From an uncultured Prevotellaceae bacterium (lineage in GTDB: Bacteria; Bacteroidota; Bacteroidia; Bacteroidales; Muribaculaceae): 48,769 nucleotides of DNA. The notes under the pieces are model-generated. The model did no database searches. It worked only from the letters and a program-made list of their open reading frames with translations, and was not told where the DNA came from. Below are positions 1 through 8,385 of this stretch, one piece after another. Positions within the stretch are counted from its first letter, which is position 1. Each line of letters begins with the position of its first letter. The position numbers and the translations under genes are program-made. The DNA lies in assembly GCA_900316835.1 (NCBI GenBank), contig ONEL01000016.1:1-48769 (forward strand), read 5' to 3'.

Positions 1-198
1 ACTCAATAGAAGACCAAGAGAAAAACTTAATTTCTCTACGCCCAAGAAAGAGTTCTTCAAACATTTTATTTAATTTTGCGCTTGCCAGTTGACTCTACAC
101 GGTATGCGCTTTACAACTTTATTCAAAAAAATGTGACCGTATTCGTTAGGAAATTTGGTGATAAATGATTAAATTTGCAACTTGAAAAAAGCTACTAC
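1..198. other. Leader region before the first kinase gene
   Basis: No gene is visible here. The upstream gene lies outside the window. The only clear signal is the promoter-like TAAATTTG just before the first kinase. Confidence 0.5.
170..177 (+). promoter_or_regulatory. Putative -7 promoter element (TAAATTTG)
   Basis: TAAATTTG matches the Bacteroidetes -7 consensus TAnnTTTG. Transcription would start about 7 nt downstream, just ahead of the ATG at 199. A clear -33 TTTG at 19-21 nt spacing is not seen. The position argues against the TTG at 175 as the start codon, because it would lie inside the promoter. Confidence 0.45.
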
Positions 199-825
199 AT
201 GCACATTGTCATTGCTGGAAATATTGGTTCGGGTAAATCTACACTCACACGGTTGCTGTCGCAACACTACGGGTGGACACCACGCTATGAGTCGGTAGAC
301 CATAACCCATATCTTGAGGACTACTATCGCGACATTCACCGCTGGTCGTTTAACTTGGAAGTTTACTTCCTGAAAGAACGCTTTCGCGACATGCTTGCCA
401 TAGCTCAAACTCCCGGCACCATCATCCAGGACCGCTCAATCTTTGAGGGTGTGTATGTGTTCATGGCTAATAACAAGGCCATGGGGCACCTCTCCGACCG
501 CGACTACCGCACCTACATGGAACTCTTTGAGCAAATGCTCTCAATCATCAAGCTCCCCGACTTGATGATTTACTTGCGTGCCTCGGTGTCGCACCTGGTG
601 AACAATATCCAGAAGCGCGGTCGCGACTATGAGCAGACGATGAAGCTGGAGTATATCGAGAACTTAAACCAGCGCTACGAGGATTTTATCAATAACCAGT
701 ACAAAGGCCGTGTGATGATAGTAGACAAGGATAATCTCGACTTTGAGAACCGACGCGAGGATTTCTCGAGCATAACCTCGCGCATCGACAAGCTGCTCTA
801 CGGTCTGTTCCCAATAGAAAACTAA
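199..825 (+). CDS. Deoxynucleoside kinase, first of a tandem pair
   Basis: Salvage kinase of the deoxyadenosine/deoxyguanosine/thymidine kinase family; it phosphorylates deoxynucleosides with ATP in the cytoplasm. 208 aa from the ATG at 199. The P-loop is GNIGSGKST (residues 7-15), the catalytic-base region is RYES (E31), the DRS motif is at 78-80, and a LID-like arginine stretch (KRGRDYEQ) lies in the C-terminal half. A reading frame opens at a TTG at 175, but the ATG at 199 aligns exactly with the start of the next gene and lies just after the promoter element. It is followed 36 nt later by a close paralogue in the same register. The tandem arrangement recalls the Lactobacillus dAK/dGK pairs that work as heterodimers. 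Substrate preference cannot be read from the sequence. Confidence 0.9.
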   Translation: MHIVIAGNIGSGKSTLTRLLSQHYGWTPRYESVDHNPYLEDYYRDIHRWSFNLEVYFLKERFRDMLAIAQTPGTIIQDRSIFEGVYVFMANNKAMGHLSDRDYRTYMELFEQMLSIIKLPDLMIYLRASVSHLVNNIQKRGRDYEQTMKLEYIENLNQRYEDFINNQYKGRVMIVDKDNLDFENRREDFSSITSRIDKLLYGLFPIEN

Positions 826-861
826 TATCTACACACTATTCAATAATTATCTCATCAAGTT

Positions 862-1482
862 ATGCACATAGCAATAGCAGGAAACATTGGTTGTGGTAAG
901 ACAACACTCACCCGCATGCTCGCTGAGCACTACGGGTGGCAACCACGATATGAATCAGTGAGCGACAACCCCTATCTAGAGGATTTCTATGCCGACATGG
1001 AGCGGTGGTCGTTTAACCTCCAAATATATTTTCTGAACCGCAGGTTCAAGGAGGTGGTGGAGATTTCGCAGACCGACGACATCATTGTTCAGGACCGCAC
1101 TATCTTTGAGGACGCGTGCATCTTTGCACCTAACCTGCATGACCAGGGCATGATGAGCGATCGCGACTTTAATAACTATAAGGACCTCTTCGACTTGATG
1201 ATGTCGCTGGTGAAACTGCCCGACTTGATGATTTACATCCGCTCGAGCATCTCTACGCTGGTGTCGCAAATCCAGAAACGTGGTCGCGAATATGAGCAGA
1301 CCATGCGACTCGACTATCTGCAGGGACTGGAACGCCGCTACGAAGAGTGGATAAAGACCTACGAGGGTCGCTTGCTCGTCATTGATGGTGATAACTGCAA
1401 GTTTGGCGACAATCCCGAGCATTTCGACCAGGTTATCAACCGCATCGACGGCTTGCTCTACGGCCTCTTCCCAATAGTATAG
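862..1482 (+). CDS. Deoxynucleoside kinase, second of a tandem pair
   Basis: 206 aa paralogue of the preceding kinase, alignable end to end with very few gaps. The P-loop is GNIGCGKTT (7-15), followed by RYES (E31), DRT at 78-80 (Ser in the upstream copy) and KRGREYEQ in the LID region. Both proteins end in LLYGLFPI. The pair probably forms one transcription unit ending at the hairpin at 1511-1546. The different P-loop and DRS/DRT residues suggest divided substrate specificity (for example purine versus pyrimidine deoxynucleosides, or catalytic and regulatory partners), but this is inference. Confidence 0.9.
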   Translation: MHIAIAGNIGCGKTTLTRMLAEHYGWQPRYESVSDNPYLEDFYADMERWSFNLQIYFLNRRFKEVVEISQTDDIIVQDRTIFEDACIFAPNLHDQGMMSDRDFNNYKDLFDLMMSLVKLPDLMIYIRSSISTLVSQIQKRGREYEQTMRLDYLQGLERRYEEWIKTYEGRLLVIDGDNCKFGDNPEHFDQVINRIDGLLYGLFPIV

Positions 1483-1510
1483 CTTAATACACACATTCAC
1501 ATATCAAAAT

Positions 1511-1546
1511 AAAAATGCCTGACATCATCAGTTGCCAGGCATTTTT
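1511..1546. terminator. Bidirectional intrinsic terminator
   Basis: AAAAATGCCTG at 1511-1521 pairs perfectly with CAGGCATTTTT at 1536-1546 (11 bp, 14-nt loop). The flanking A and T runs let it serve both the kinase pair (+) and the convergent secreted-protein gene (-). Confidence 0.85.
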
Positions 1547-1577
1547 ATTATGCGCGTTGTGTGTTAATCCTCAAGGA

Positions 1578-3476
1578 TTATTTCACAATCTTAGTAGTAG
1601 TCTTGCTACCATCGGTCATCTCGCGTACCACGATATTCACACCCTGGAATGGAGTTGCGCTCTCAACACCTGCTGCATTGTAGTAGCGAACGCTCTTAAC
1701 GTTGCTGGTGTTGATGTCCTCGATAGCGGTTGGACTTTTCTTCTTGAAAGTTACTGTGATTGTAACATCCTCGGCTGGCATCTCATAGGTGCCCGCTACT
1801 GGAGCCTCGGCTTTGAGCATTGTCTCTCCCTCGGCATTAACTGGGTTGAGCACAGTTTCTCCTGCCTTAACCTCGAAGTTTTCAACCTCATAACCCTCGG
1901 CTGGAGTAGCGGTAACTGTAAACTTCTCGCCTTCCTTAACCTTAGTTACATTGCTCTCAACAGCAGTGCCATCCTCAAGAGCTACAGCAACAGTACCATT
2001 CTCCTGCTCAGCAGTGAAGGTGATAACCTTGCCTTCCTCAACGGGCTGCTCACCAGCAGCAACTGTGGTCATGAGCATCTTAGGCAAGAACTTAGCAAGG
2101 TTAGACGAAGTGCCTCCCCATGATGATGTGTAAACGTAGTAAGCGCAGTCGTTGGTTTGGTTCAAACCAAGCCAAGTAGTACTAGCATAGTTGTTCTTCT
2201 CCACAACATAGGTCTCAAATGCCAAGTTTCCACCATTGTAAACAAAAGGCTCGTCGAAGACGAACTCAAGCTCAGTGTCTTCACCAGTGGGGACGATAGT
2301 AGCCACAACCTTCATGTCGGTAACAGCGTTGCTGGGTACTGAAGTTGCAGTCTCGCGCTCAAAGGTTGTGTAGTCAACTTCCTTGGCCGAGAGTTGAAGC
2401 TTACCTTCCTTGAAGAGGATAGTAGAATTAGAGAAGAATTTCACGCTTGTAATGGCACGACCTTGAAGCTGGGTAAGCATCTCGGCGGGATAGATGAATT
2501 GGCTGGTAGTACCCTGAGTGTCGTAGTAAGAGCCATAGACTGGAATATAACCGTTTTGGTTATTGCCTTCGCAAACAACAATTTCGCTACCGGCTTCAAT
2601 TGAAGTACCTTTCAAGCTTACATTGAAGGTACCAGCTTCGCCACATGTAACAGCAAGATTGTTGTTGTAAACGCCATCGGCCTCGGGGTTGAAGACAACA
2701 GGAACTTCAACAGTCTCGCCACTTGCAATCTCGGTGTCCCAGTTCACGCTGAAAGGAGCATCTACCGTGAAGGTGGGAGTGAAAGCGTTCAGACCACGGT
2801 TCTTGATAGAGATGTTGAGAGTAGCTTGCTCACCAGTGTAAATCTTGCCAAAGTCAAGAGTCTCGGGAGAAACCTTTGCATCCCAGTCAACAGCCTCGCC
2901 AATGTATTCGATAGTGGCCTTGGGCAGGAAATTCTGTAAGGTAGAATAAGTTCCGTAGTGAGAGAGACTAGAATTGACACCTGCGGTTTGACGAATACCC
3001 AAGGTGTAGAAGTCGGCGTAGCTTGCCGAAGCGGTGATAACCTTAACCTCAACGAGAAGATTCTTCTCGCCACTGTAAGGGAAGTTCTGAGTAAATGCGA
3101 AAGGCATAGTGGTCTCGCCACCAACGATTTGGTAGGTGCCACACACTGTAAGGTCGCTGTAGGTGGTGCTAGAGCTTTCAACTGTAGCATCATCAACTTC
3201 CTTGAGCGAGAGCTGAAGAACACAACCTGCATTGCTTGCGCTCATTGTGGTTTGGAAGTGGAACATGAAGCCCGAAATTTCGGTTCCGGCGATCTCAGCG
3301 AGATCTTCTTTAGGATAAATCATGTAACCATAAGTTCCCTCGGTGTCGCAATAAGTACCCTTTATAGGGAGATAGTAGTTAGTGTCTTGACCATCAGCAA
3401 CCACGATTTGATCGGCACTTGATGCTGTAAAGCAAGCAACAAAAGCCATCATGAAAAATAGTAATTTCTTCTTCAT
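1578..3476 (-). CDS. Secreted protein with two repeated domains and a T9SS-type C-terminal tail
   Basis: 632 aa, function unknown. A Sec signal peptide (MKKKLLFFMMAFVACFTASS) leads into a roughly 180-residue beta-rich domain. Next come an Ig-like segment of the ASPM/SPD-2/Hydin or choice-of-anchor sort (around the motif SPETLDFGKIYTG), and a second copy of the first domain beginning IVVCEGNNQNGYIPVYGSYY. Then comes a bacterial-repeat/InlB-B-like domain (TVTATPAEGYEVENFEV). The last ~50 residues resemble a T9SS sorting domain: a VRYYNAAGVESATPF core, a NIVV strand and a basic end. Nearly the same tail occurs on the protein at 19366-21210, and a PorQ-like gene lies at 42195. It is therefore probably exported to the surface or medium through T9SS. 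It has its own promoter and shares a terminator with the kinase genes. Confidence 0.8.
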   Translation of the reverse strand: MKKKLLFFMMAFVACFTASSADQIVVADGQDTNYYLPIKGTYCDTEGTYGYMIYPKEDLAEIAGTEISGFMFHFQTTMSASNAGCVLQLSLKEVDDATVESSSTTYSDLTVCGTYQIVGGETTMPFAFTQNFPYSGEKNLLVEVKVITASASYADFYTLGIRQTAGVNSSLSHYGTYSTLQNFLPKATIEYIGEAVDWDAKVSPETLDFGKIYTGEQATLNISIKNRGLNAFTPTFTVDAPFSVNWDTEIASGETVEVPVVFNPEADGVYNNNLAVTCGEAGTFNVSLKGTSIEAGSEIVVCEGNNQNGYIPVYGSYYDTQGTTSQFIYPAEMLTQLQGRAITSVKFFSNSTILFKEGKLQLSAKEVDYTTFERETATSVPSNAVTDMKVVATIVPTGEDTELEFVFDEPFVYNGGNLAFETYVVEKNNYASTTWLGLNQTNDCAYYVYTSSWGGTSSNLAKFLPKMLMTTVAAGEQPVEEGKVITFTAEQENGTVAVALEDGTAVESNVTKVKEGEKFTVTATPAEGYEVENFEVKAGETVLNPVNAEGETMLKAEAPVAGTYEMPAEDVTITVTFKKKSPTAIEDINTSNVKSVRYYNAAGVESATPFQGVNIVVREMTDGSKTTTKIVK

Positions 3477-3580
3477 TTTGTTTTGGGTTTTTTGTTAATA
3501 AATAATTGTGTAGACTATAGTGATATAGTTCAGTTTACGCTAAAAAATGGTGTGATAGTTTGTGGTTTAGTTTTCGCTTG

Positions 3581-3614
3581 CAAATATATATTTTTATATT
3601 TAATTATCAGCAAA
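3581..3614 (-). promoter_or_regulatory. Promoter of the secreted-protein gene
   Basis: Read on the minus strand this is TTTG (3611-3614), 22 nt, then TATATTTG (3581-3588), close to the Bacteroidetes TTTG/TAnnTTTG arrangement. It predicts a 5' UTR of about 95 nt before the ATG at 3476. Confidence 0.6.
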
Positions 3615-3682
3615 ATAAGGATTGAAAAATGAGAAAAAACTGTTTTTTCTCTCTAAATTCTACTTTTTTAATCTAAAAATGT

Positions 3683-3690
3683 TATCTTTG
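3683..3690 (+). promoter_or_regulatory. -7 promoter element of psd (TATCTTTG)
   Basis: Exact TAnnTTTG match about 30 nt before the psd ATG. No convincing -33 TTTG was found at the usual distance. It lies divergent from the promoter at 3581-3614. Confidence 0.65.
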
Positions 3691-3719
3691 CAGATTAAAG
3701 TTGTAAGTTTTATTACGTA

Positions 3720-4427
3720 ATGAAAGTTAAGATACACCGTGAAGGTCAAAATATTATAGTGGTGCTGTTGCTTATATTGCTGGCAATCAACATCCCAGCC
3801 TACTTGTTCATGGAGCTCAAGTGGATCCCCATCACGCTCTCCGTGATTAGTGTTATTACATTTGCGCTGGTAGTGAATTTCTTCCGCCTGCCGCAACGTC
3901 ATTTCAAGGGCGATAGCGACGGAGTGGTGGTCTCCAGCGTGGATGGCAAGGTTGTTGCCCTCGAGGAAGTATATGAGGGTGAATACCTTCACAAGAATGT
4001 GATACAGCTATCGGTGTTCATGTCGGTATTTAACGTGCATGCTAACTGGGTGCCACTCAAGGGTACTGTGAAATATGTAAAACACCATGCTGGAAGGTTC
4101 TTGGCAGCCTACCTTCCCAAATCTAGCACCGACAATGAGCGCTCGGCTATTGTGATAAAGAGCGCCAAGAATGGCGAGGATGTGCTTGTGCGTCAGATTG
4201 CTGGCGCCATAGCTCGTCGCATTGTTACCTATGTCGACGCCGATGAGGAGGTAGACATTAGCGACTTTATTGGCTTTATTAAGTTTGGCTCGAGAGTGGA
4301 TATTTACTTGCCACTCAATAGCGAGATACTGGTTAAACTGGGCGACACAACCACTGGTGGCATCACTCCCATAGCCCGTCTCAAACCTCGTGATAACTAT
4401 GAAACTACTACAAGCAATAAGGAATAA
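3720..4427 (+). CDS. psd: Phosphatidylserine decarboxylase proenzyme
   Basis: Converts phosphatidylserine to phosphatidylethanolamine at the inner membrane. 235 aa, the short (Psd type B-like) form. Two hydrophobic segments lie at about 11-30 and 36-53, followed by a soluble domain with the conserved stretch FNVHANW (about 104-110). The self-cleavage site is GS in FGSRVDIYLP, which would give a pyruvoyl group from Ser191. The next gene, pssA, overlaps its 3' end and supplies the phosphatidylserine substrate, so the two consecutive enzymes are translationally linked. Confidence 0.93.
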   Translation: MKVKIHREGQNIIVVLLLILLAINIPAYLFMELKWIPITLSVISVITFALVVNFFRLPQRHFKGDSDGVVVSSVDGKVVALEEVYEGEYLHKNVIQLSVFMSVFNVHANWVPLKGTVKYVKHHAGRFLAAYLPKSSTDNERSAIVIKSAKNGEDVLVRQIAGAIARRIVTYVDADEEVDISDFIGFIKFGSRVDIYLPLNSEILVKLGDTTTGGITPIARLKPRDNYETTTSNKE

Positions 4428-5109
4428 TATCCCCAACGCCATCACCTGCCTCAACCTGCTGTGTGGCGCACTGGCGATTGTGGTGGCTTTCAAGCCTTTT
4501 GACACAGTGCTGTGGGGGCTACAAGGCTACCAGCTGGCATTTGTGTTGATAGCGCTGGCTGCAGTTGCCGACTTTTGCGACGGCCTAATGGCACGCTTGC
4601 TCCATGCCGTGTCGCCACTAGGTAAGGAACTTGACTCGCTGAGCGACTGTGTGAGTTTTGGGCTCTCTCCAGCCCTTATATTATATAATGTGATGGTGGC
4701 TGCGGGATGCGATAGCTGGGTGTGCCTAATGTCGATGATGATACCGGTGTTTGGCGCCCTGCGTCTGGCGCGGTTCAATGTTGATACTAATCAAGCCACT
4801 ACTTTCACTGGACTTCCCATTCCAGCCAATGCCATCTTCTGGATAGGATTTATCAACTACTATGCCAGCCACCACACCGTGAGTCAGTGGATAGTGCTGG
4901 CGCTGATAGTTGCGCTGTCGCTCTTGATGGTGTGCAACCTGCGCATGTTCTCGCTCAAGCTTCACGGCTTTAGCCTCAAGGAGAGCTACCGCCAGCTGGT
5001 GCTGGTTATTGCCAGCGTGGTGTTCATAGTTCTCGCTGGCGTTTCGGGCTTAGCTTGCGTGATAGCGTTCTATGTGCTAATGTCGCTGTTGCTCAAGGAG
5101 AAAGAGTGA
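4399..5109 (+). CDS. pssA: CDP-diacylglycerol-serine O-phosphatidyltransferase
   Basis: Makes phosphatidylserine from CDP-diacylglycerol and serine. It is a polytopic membrane protein of 236 aa with about six to eight hydrophobic helices. The full CDP-alcohol phosphatidyltransferase signature is present: D58, D61-G62, A65-R66, G75, D79 and D83 with the canonical spacing. The ATG at 4399 is preferred over an in-frame GTG at 4390, because it is an ATG and gives the usual MKLLQAIRNNIPN start; it overlaps psd by 29 nt. Expression is probably coupled to psd. Confidence 0.93.
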   Translation: MKLLQAIRNNIPNAITCLNLLCGALAIVVAFKPFDTVLWGLQGYQLAFVLIALAAVADFCDGLMARLLHAVSPLGKELDSLSDCVSFGLSPALILYNVMVAAGCDSWVCLMSMMIPVFGALRLARFNVDTNQATTFTGLPIPANAIFWIGFINYYASHHTVSQWIVLALIVALSLLMVCNLRMFSLKLHGFSLKESYRQLVLVIASVVFIVLAGVSGLACVIAFYVLMSLLLKEKE

Positions 5110-5244
5110 CAATGCCACAGCGTCAAGCCACTGTGGCGTTAGGAGATAAACATCACCTCCATTAGAAGAAAAAAACTTGGCACATAAATTGCAATATTGC
5201 TAAATACAGGAAAAATATATCGTCTAATTTTTTAGCTTGTTTAA
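5110..5244. other. Gap between pssA and the DUF4834 gene
   Basis: Contains a small stem (GCCACAG at 5114-5120 with CTGTGGC at 5131-5137) right after pssA. It lacks a T run, so it is at most a weak terminator or an mRNA-stabilising hairpin. An AT-rich stretch leads into the next gene. Confidence 0.4.
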
Positions 5245-5601
5245 ATGGGTACTTTTCTTTTTATATTGCTACTTGTAATACTCTACTTCGTGCTTTCACC
5301 CATAGTGAGAGTGTGGCGCAAGGTGCGACGTTTCCAGGATGAGTATAATCGCAACATGAGTGGCAACACCTATGGCGGTTCACCACAGCAGGATGCTCCC
5401 CGTAGCGAAGAAGAAGAGTTGATAGAAAAGTATCGTCGCTACAGCCAGGAGAATGCCCAGAGTGTGGACTTTGAAGAGCTGGATGGACCCATGCCGCAAC
5501 AGGAATCGCACCAGGAAACATCACAGCAATCTACTACCAGCAGCACTCGTTATCAAGAAGAAGCCGTGAGTGATGCCGAATATGAGGAAATAAAGGACTG
5601 A
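5245..5601 (+). CDS. DUF4834 family small membrane protein
   Basis: 118 aa. One N-terminal transmembrane helix (about residues 3-22) is followed by a basic stretch (RVWRKVRRFQDEYNRN) and a long, charged, Gln/Glu/Ser-rich tail that looks disordered. This matches the Bacteroidetes-only DUF4834 family, whose function is not known. It follows pssA on the same strand, and similar genes often sit near phospholipid genes, but the 135-nt gap leaves co-transcription open. Confidence 0.75.
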   Translation: MGTFLFILLLVILYFVLSPIVRVWRKVRRFQDEYNRNMSGNTYGGSPQQDAPRSEEEELIEKYRRYSQENAQSVDFEELDGPMPQQESHQETSQQSTTSSTRYQEEAVSDAEYEEIKD

Positions 5602-5628
5602 TAGAACAATCCCATCACTTAATCATTC

Positions 5629-7101
5629 TCAATGCCGCTTGATCATGGCGGCTATGTTTTCACGCTTGAAAAGTACTGCGCCGAACACTAGCAAGAGGGC
5701 TGTGCGGTAAGCGATATTGAGCCAGGGGTTGCTAAGGTGCAACGCCTCAAATGCCACATATATTATTAATGTGAGTGCTGTGTAGATGGCAATATCTTTC
5801 ATGGGATAGTTGATGGGATAGTATTTGCGCCCCACTATGTAGCATAGCACCATTGAGATACCGTAGCCTGTGAAGCCACCCCAAGCACATGCCATGTAGC
5901 CATAAGTAGGCACGAAGGCGAAGTTGATGGCAACCAGCACTGCGCAACCAATGAATGAGAACACCGCGCCCCAAATTGTCTTGTCGGTCAATTTATACCA
6001 GAATGAGAGGTTGAAATACACTCCCATCATTATCTCGGCAGCCATGACAATGGGTACCACCTTGAGGCCGTCCCAGTAGTCGGGAGCGATGATGAACTTG
6101 AGGATGTCGATCCACGCCATCACCATGAGAAATGCCAGCAGTGTGAAAATGATGAAGTACTTCATGGCTTGAGCGTAAGCCTCGCGATTGTCTTTGTCAC
6201 GGCTCTTGCCAAAGACAAATGGCTCATAGGCCCAGCGGAAGGCGTTAGTGATGATGGCCATGATCATAGCCACCTTGCATGCCGCGCCGTAGATGCCCAG
6301 TTGCACACGACCATTGGCGGTCTTGTCGATGATGGGATAGAGAATTTTGTCGGCAGTCTGGTTCAAGATACCCACAATGCCTAGCAACAGCAGTGGCCAT
6401 GTGTACTTGAGCATGCGCTTGAGCAACTGCCAGTCAACCCGCAGCTTGATGCTTGCAAATTCCTTGTAGAAACACACTGTGGTAATGCCAGTGCACACCA
6501 GGTTGAGGTAGAAAGCGTAGCCCACACCCACCGTAGGGTCATAGATTTTACCCACCACGTGGGGGTAAGACTTGTAGAGCTCAGGTAGCCACAGGAAGTA
6601 GAGCAAGTTGAGCAAGATGTTAAGGATGATAAACAAGAACTTGAGTGTGGCAAACTTGATGGGGCGATGCAAATATCGCAGATAGGCAAAGAGAATCGAC
6701 TGGATAGCGTCGAGGGCAACAACAATCGCCATCACGCTGATGTAGCTGGGATGGTCGGCATAGCCCATAGCTGGTGCCAGCCATGGCAGGCACAGGAATA
6801 TCAGTGCCACAAAAGCCAGCGACACTGCCCCCACAGCCATTAGCGAAGTGGAAATCACGTCGGCAGGTTTCTCATCTTCCTTATTGGAGAACCTGAAGAA
6901 CGTTGTCTCCATGCCAAAGGTGAGAATGATGATGATGAGTGCCACGTAGCTGTAGATGTTGGTTATCACGCCATATCCTCCCGAGGCGGCACTAATTTTT
7001 GCGGTATAAAGTGGCACTAGCAGGTAGTTCAAGAACCGCCCAACTATGCTCGTAAATCCATAAATTACAGTATCTTTTGCTAAAGATTTTAAATTTGCCA
7101 T
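5629..7101 (-). CDS. Oligosaccharide flippase, polysaccharide biosynthesis family
   Basis: 490 aa integral membrane protein with about 12-14 helices, of the MOP/Wzx type that flips lipid-linked sugars across the inner membrane. It starts MANLKSLAKDTVIYGFTSI, typical of the family, with Arg/Asn residues in the first helix. The ATG at 7101 is chosen because the frame upstream is only a shadow of ruvB. It lies 37 nt after ruvB on the same strand, suggesting co-transcription, a pairing also seen in other Bacteroidales. No glycosyltransferases are adjacent, so the glycan it carries is unknown. Confidence 0.85.
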   Translation of the reverse strand: MANLKSLAKDTVIYGFTSIVGRFLNYLLVPLYTAKISAASGGYGVITNIYSYVALIIIILTFGMETTFFRFSNKEDEKPADVISTSLMAVGAVSLAFVALIFLCLPWLAPAMGYADHPSYISVMAIVVALDAIQSILFAYLRYLHRPIKFATLKFLFIILNILLNLLYFLWLPELYKSYPHVVGKIYDPTVGVGYAFYLNLVCTGITTVCFYKEFASIKLRVDWQLLKRMLKYTWPLLLLGIVGILNQTADKILYPIIDKTANGRVQLGIYGAACKVAMIMAIITNAFRWAYEPFVFGKSRDKDNREAYAQAMKYFIIFTLLAFLMVMAWIDILKFIIAPDYWDGLKVVPIVMAAEIMMGVYFNLSFWYKLTDKTIWGAVFSFIGCAVLVAINFAFVPTYGYMACAWGGFTGYGISMVLCYIVGRKYYPINYPMKDIAIYTALTLIIYVAFEALHLSNPWLNIAYRTALLLVFGAVLFKRENIAAMIKRH

Positions 7102-7138
7102 TTTGTTAGTTTTCTCATTTTCTAAAACTATGCGACTA

Positions 7139-8176
7139 TTAAAACAGCCTGGGTTGCTCACCGGGGCGAGTGGGGAAGTCGCGGTGCAGATGGGTGAAAG
7201 CAAGGTCGGTAGCCACACGCCCGCGGGGGGTGCGCTTGATAAATCCTTCCTTGATGAGGAAGGGCTCGTAAACTTCCTCAATGGTACCGGCGTCCTCGTT
7301 GAGGGCTGCGGCAAGAGTCGACAAGCCCACGGGGCCACCGCCAAACTTGTCGATGATGGTAGTGAGCAGTTTGTGGTCAACCTCGTCAAGGCCATAGGTG
7401 TCGATGTTGAGCGCCTTGAGGGCATAGCGAGCAATATCGGTGTCGATTTTTCCGCTGCCTTTCACTTGCGCGAAGTCGCGCACGCGTCGCAACAGTGAGT
7501 TTGCCACACGAGGCGTGCCACGGCTGCGCAGTGCTATCTCGCGAGCGGCATCATCGTCGATGGGTACATTAAGTAGCCTTGCCGAGCGCTTGATAATGCC
7601 CTCGAGCACCTCGTGATCATAATACTCCAGGTGGCAGTTGATGCCAAAGCGAGCGCGCAACGGTGCTGTGAGCAGACCACTGCGTGTGGTGGCGCCAATG
7701 AGGGTAAATGGGGCAAGTGTGAGCTGTACCGAGCGTGCCCCAGGACCCTTGTCAATCATGATGTCGATGCGGTAGTCTTCCATTGCCGAGTAGAGATATT
7801 CCTCTACAATGGGACTGAGGCGGTGTATCTCGTCGATGAAGAGCACATCATTTTCCTCGAGCGACGTGAGTAGCCCGGCAAGGTCGCCTGGCTTGTCAAG
7901 AACCGGTCCACTGGTGACTTTGAAACCCACGCCCATCTCGTTAGCGATGATGCTTGAGAGGGTGGTCTTTCCTAGTCCTGGAGGGCCGTAGAATAGCGTG
8001 TGGTCGAGTGCCTCGCCACGCTTGCGGGCTGCGGCTACAAACACCTTGAGGTTGCTAATAATGCCCTCTTGCCCGGCAAAGTCGTTGAAGCGCACTGGCC
8101 GCAACGCTTTCTCAAAGTCGCGATCGCCCTGCGTGCGTTCCTGCCTTATATCAAAATCATCATTCATTGTCGTCAT
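7139..8176 (-). CDS. ruvB: Holliday junction branch-migration helicase RuvB
   Basis: 345 aa AAA+ motor that drives branch migration with RuvA and RuvC during recombination. Seen: Walker [10 protein letters not shown], Walker B DEIH, sensor region GATTRSGLL, and the C-terminal winged helix with FIKRTPRGR near the end. The ATG at 8176 is preferred; ATG 8167 (MNDDFDIR) is a plausible alternative. An open frame upstream to 8284 has no RuvB similarity. ruvA and ruvC are not in the window. It heads a two-gene unit with the flippase. Confidence 0.96.
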   Translation of the reverse strand: MTTMNDDFDIRQERTQGDRDFEKALRPVRFNDFAGQEGIISNLKVFVAAARKRGEALDHTLFYGPPGLGKTTLSSIIANEMGVGFKVTSGPVLDKPGDLAGLLTSLEENDVLFIDEIHRLSPIVEEYLYSAMEDYRIDIMIDKGPGARSVQLTLAPFTLIGATTRSGLLTAPLRARFGINCHLEYYDHEVLEGIIKRSARLLNVPIDDDAAREIALRSRGTPRVANSLLRRVRDFAQVKGSGKIDTDIARYALKALNIDTYGLDEVDHKLLTTIIDKFGGGPVGLSTLAAALNEDAGTIEEVYEPFLIKEGFIKRTPRGRVATDLAFTHLHRDFPTRPGEQPRLF

Positions 8177-8385
8177 GATTTGTTTCCAAAATGCAAAATT
8201 AATAATAAAACCCGTAAGCGACAAAATTATCACATCTAATTCTATTTTTGCACATTGTGCTACTGAATTTGAGGTGCGGGACAATCATTGAAAAATGGGT
8301 GAAATTATGATAGCCTTCACACAATAAACAATACTATTGCGCGGTTTTATAATATAGAGTAATTACTTTACCTTAAAAGCAAAAT

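Noticed and set aside
175..198. TTG-started N-terminal extension of the first kinase
   Set aside because: It lies within the promoter element, and the ATG at 199 aligns with the paralogue and begins the conserved domain.
5114..5137. Intrinsic terminator after pssA
   Set aside because: A 7-bp stem exists but no T run follows, so it was kept only as a gap note.
7102..7434. Upstream extension of the flippase gene
   Set aside because: The extra sequence is ruvB in another frame; the family start is MANLKSLAKD at 7101.
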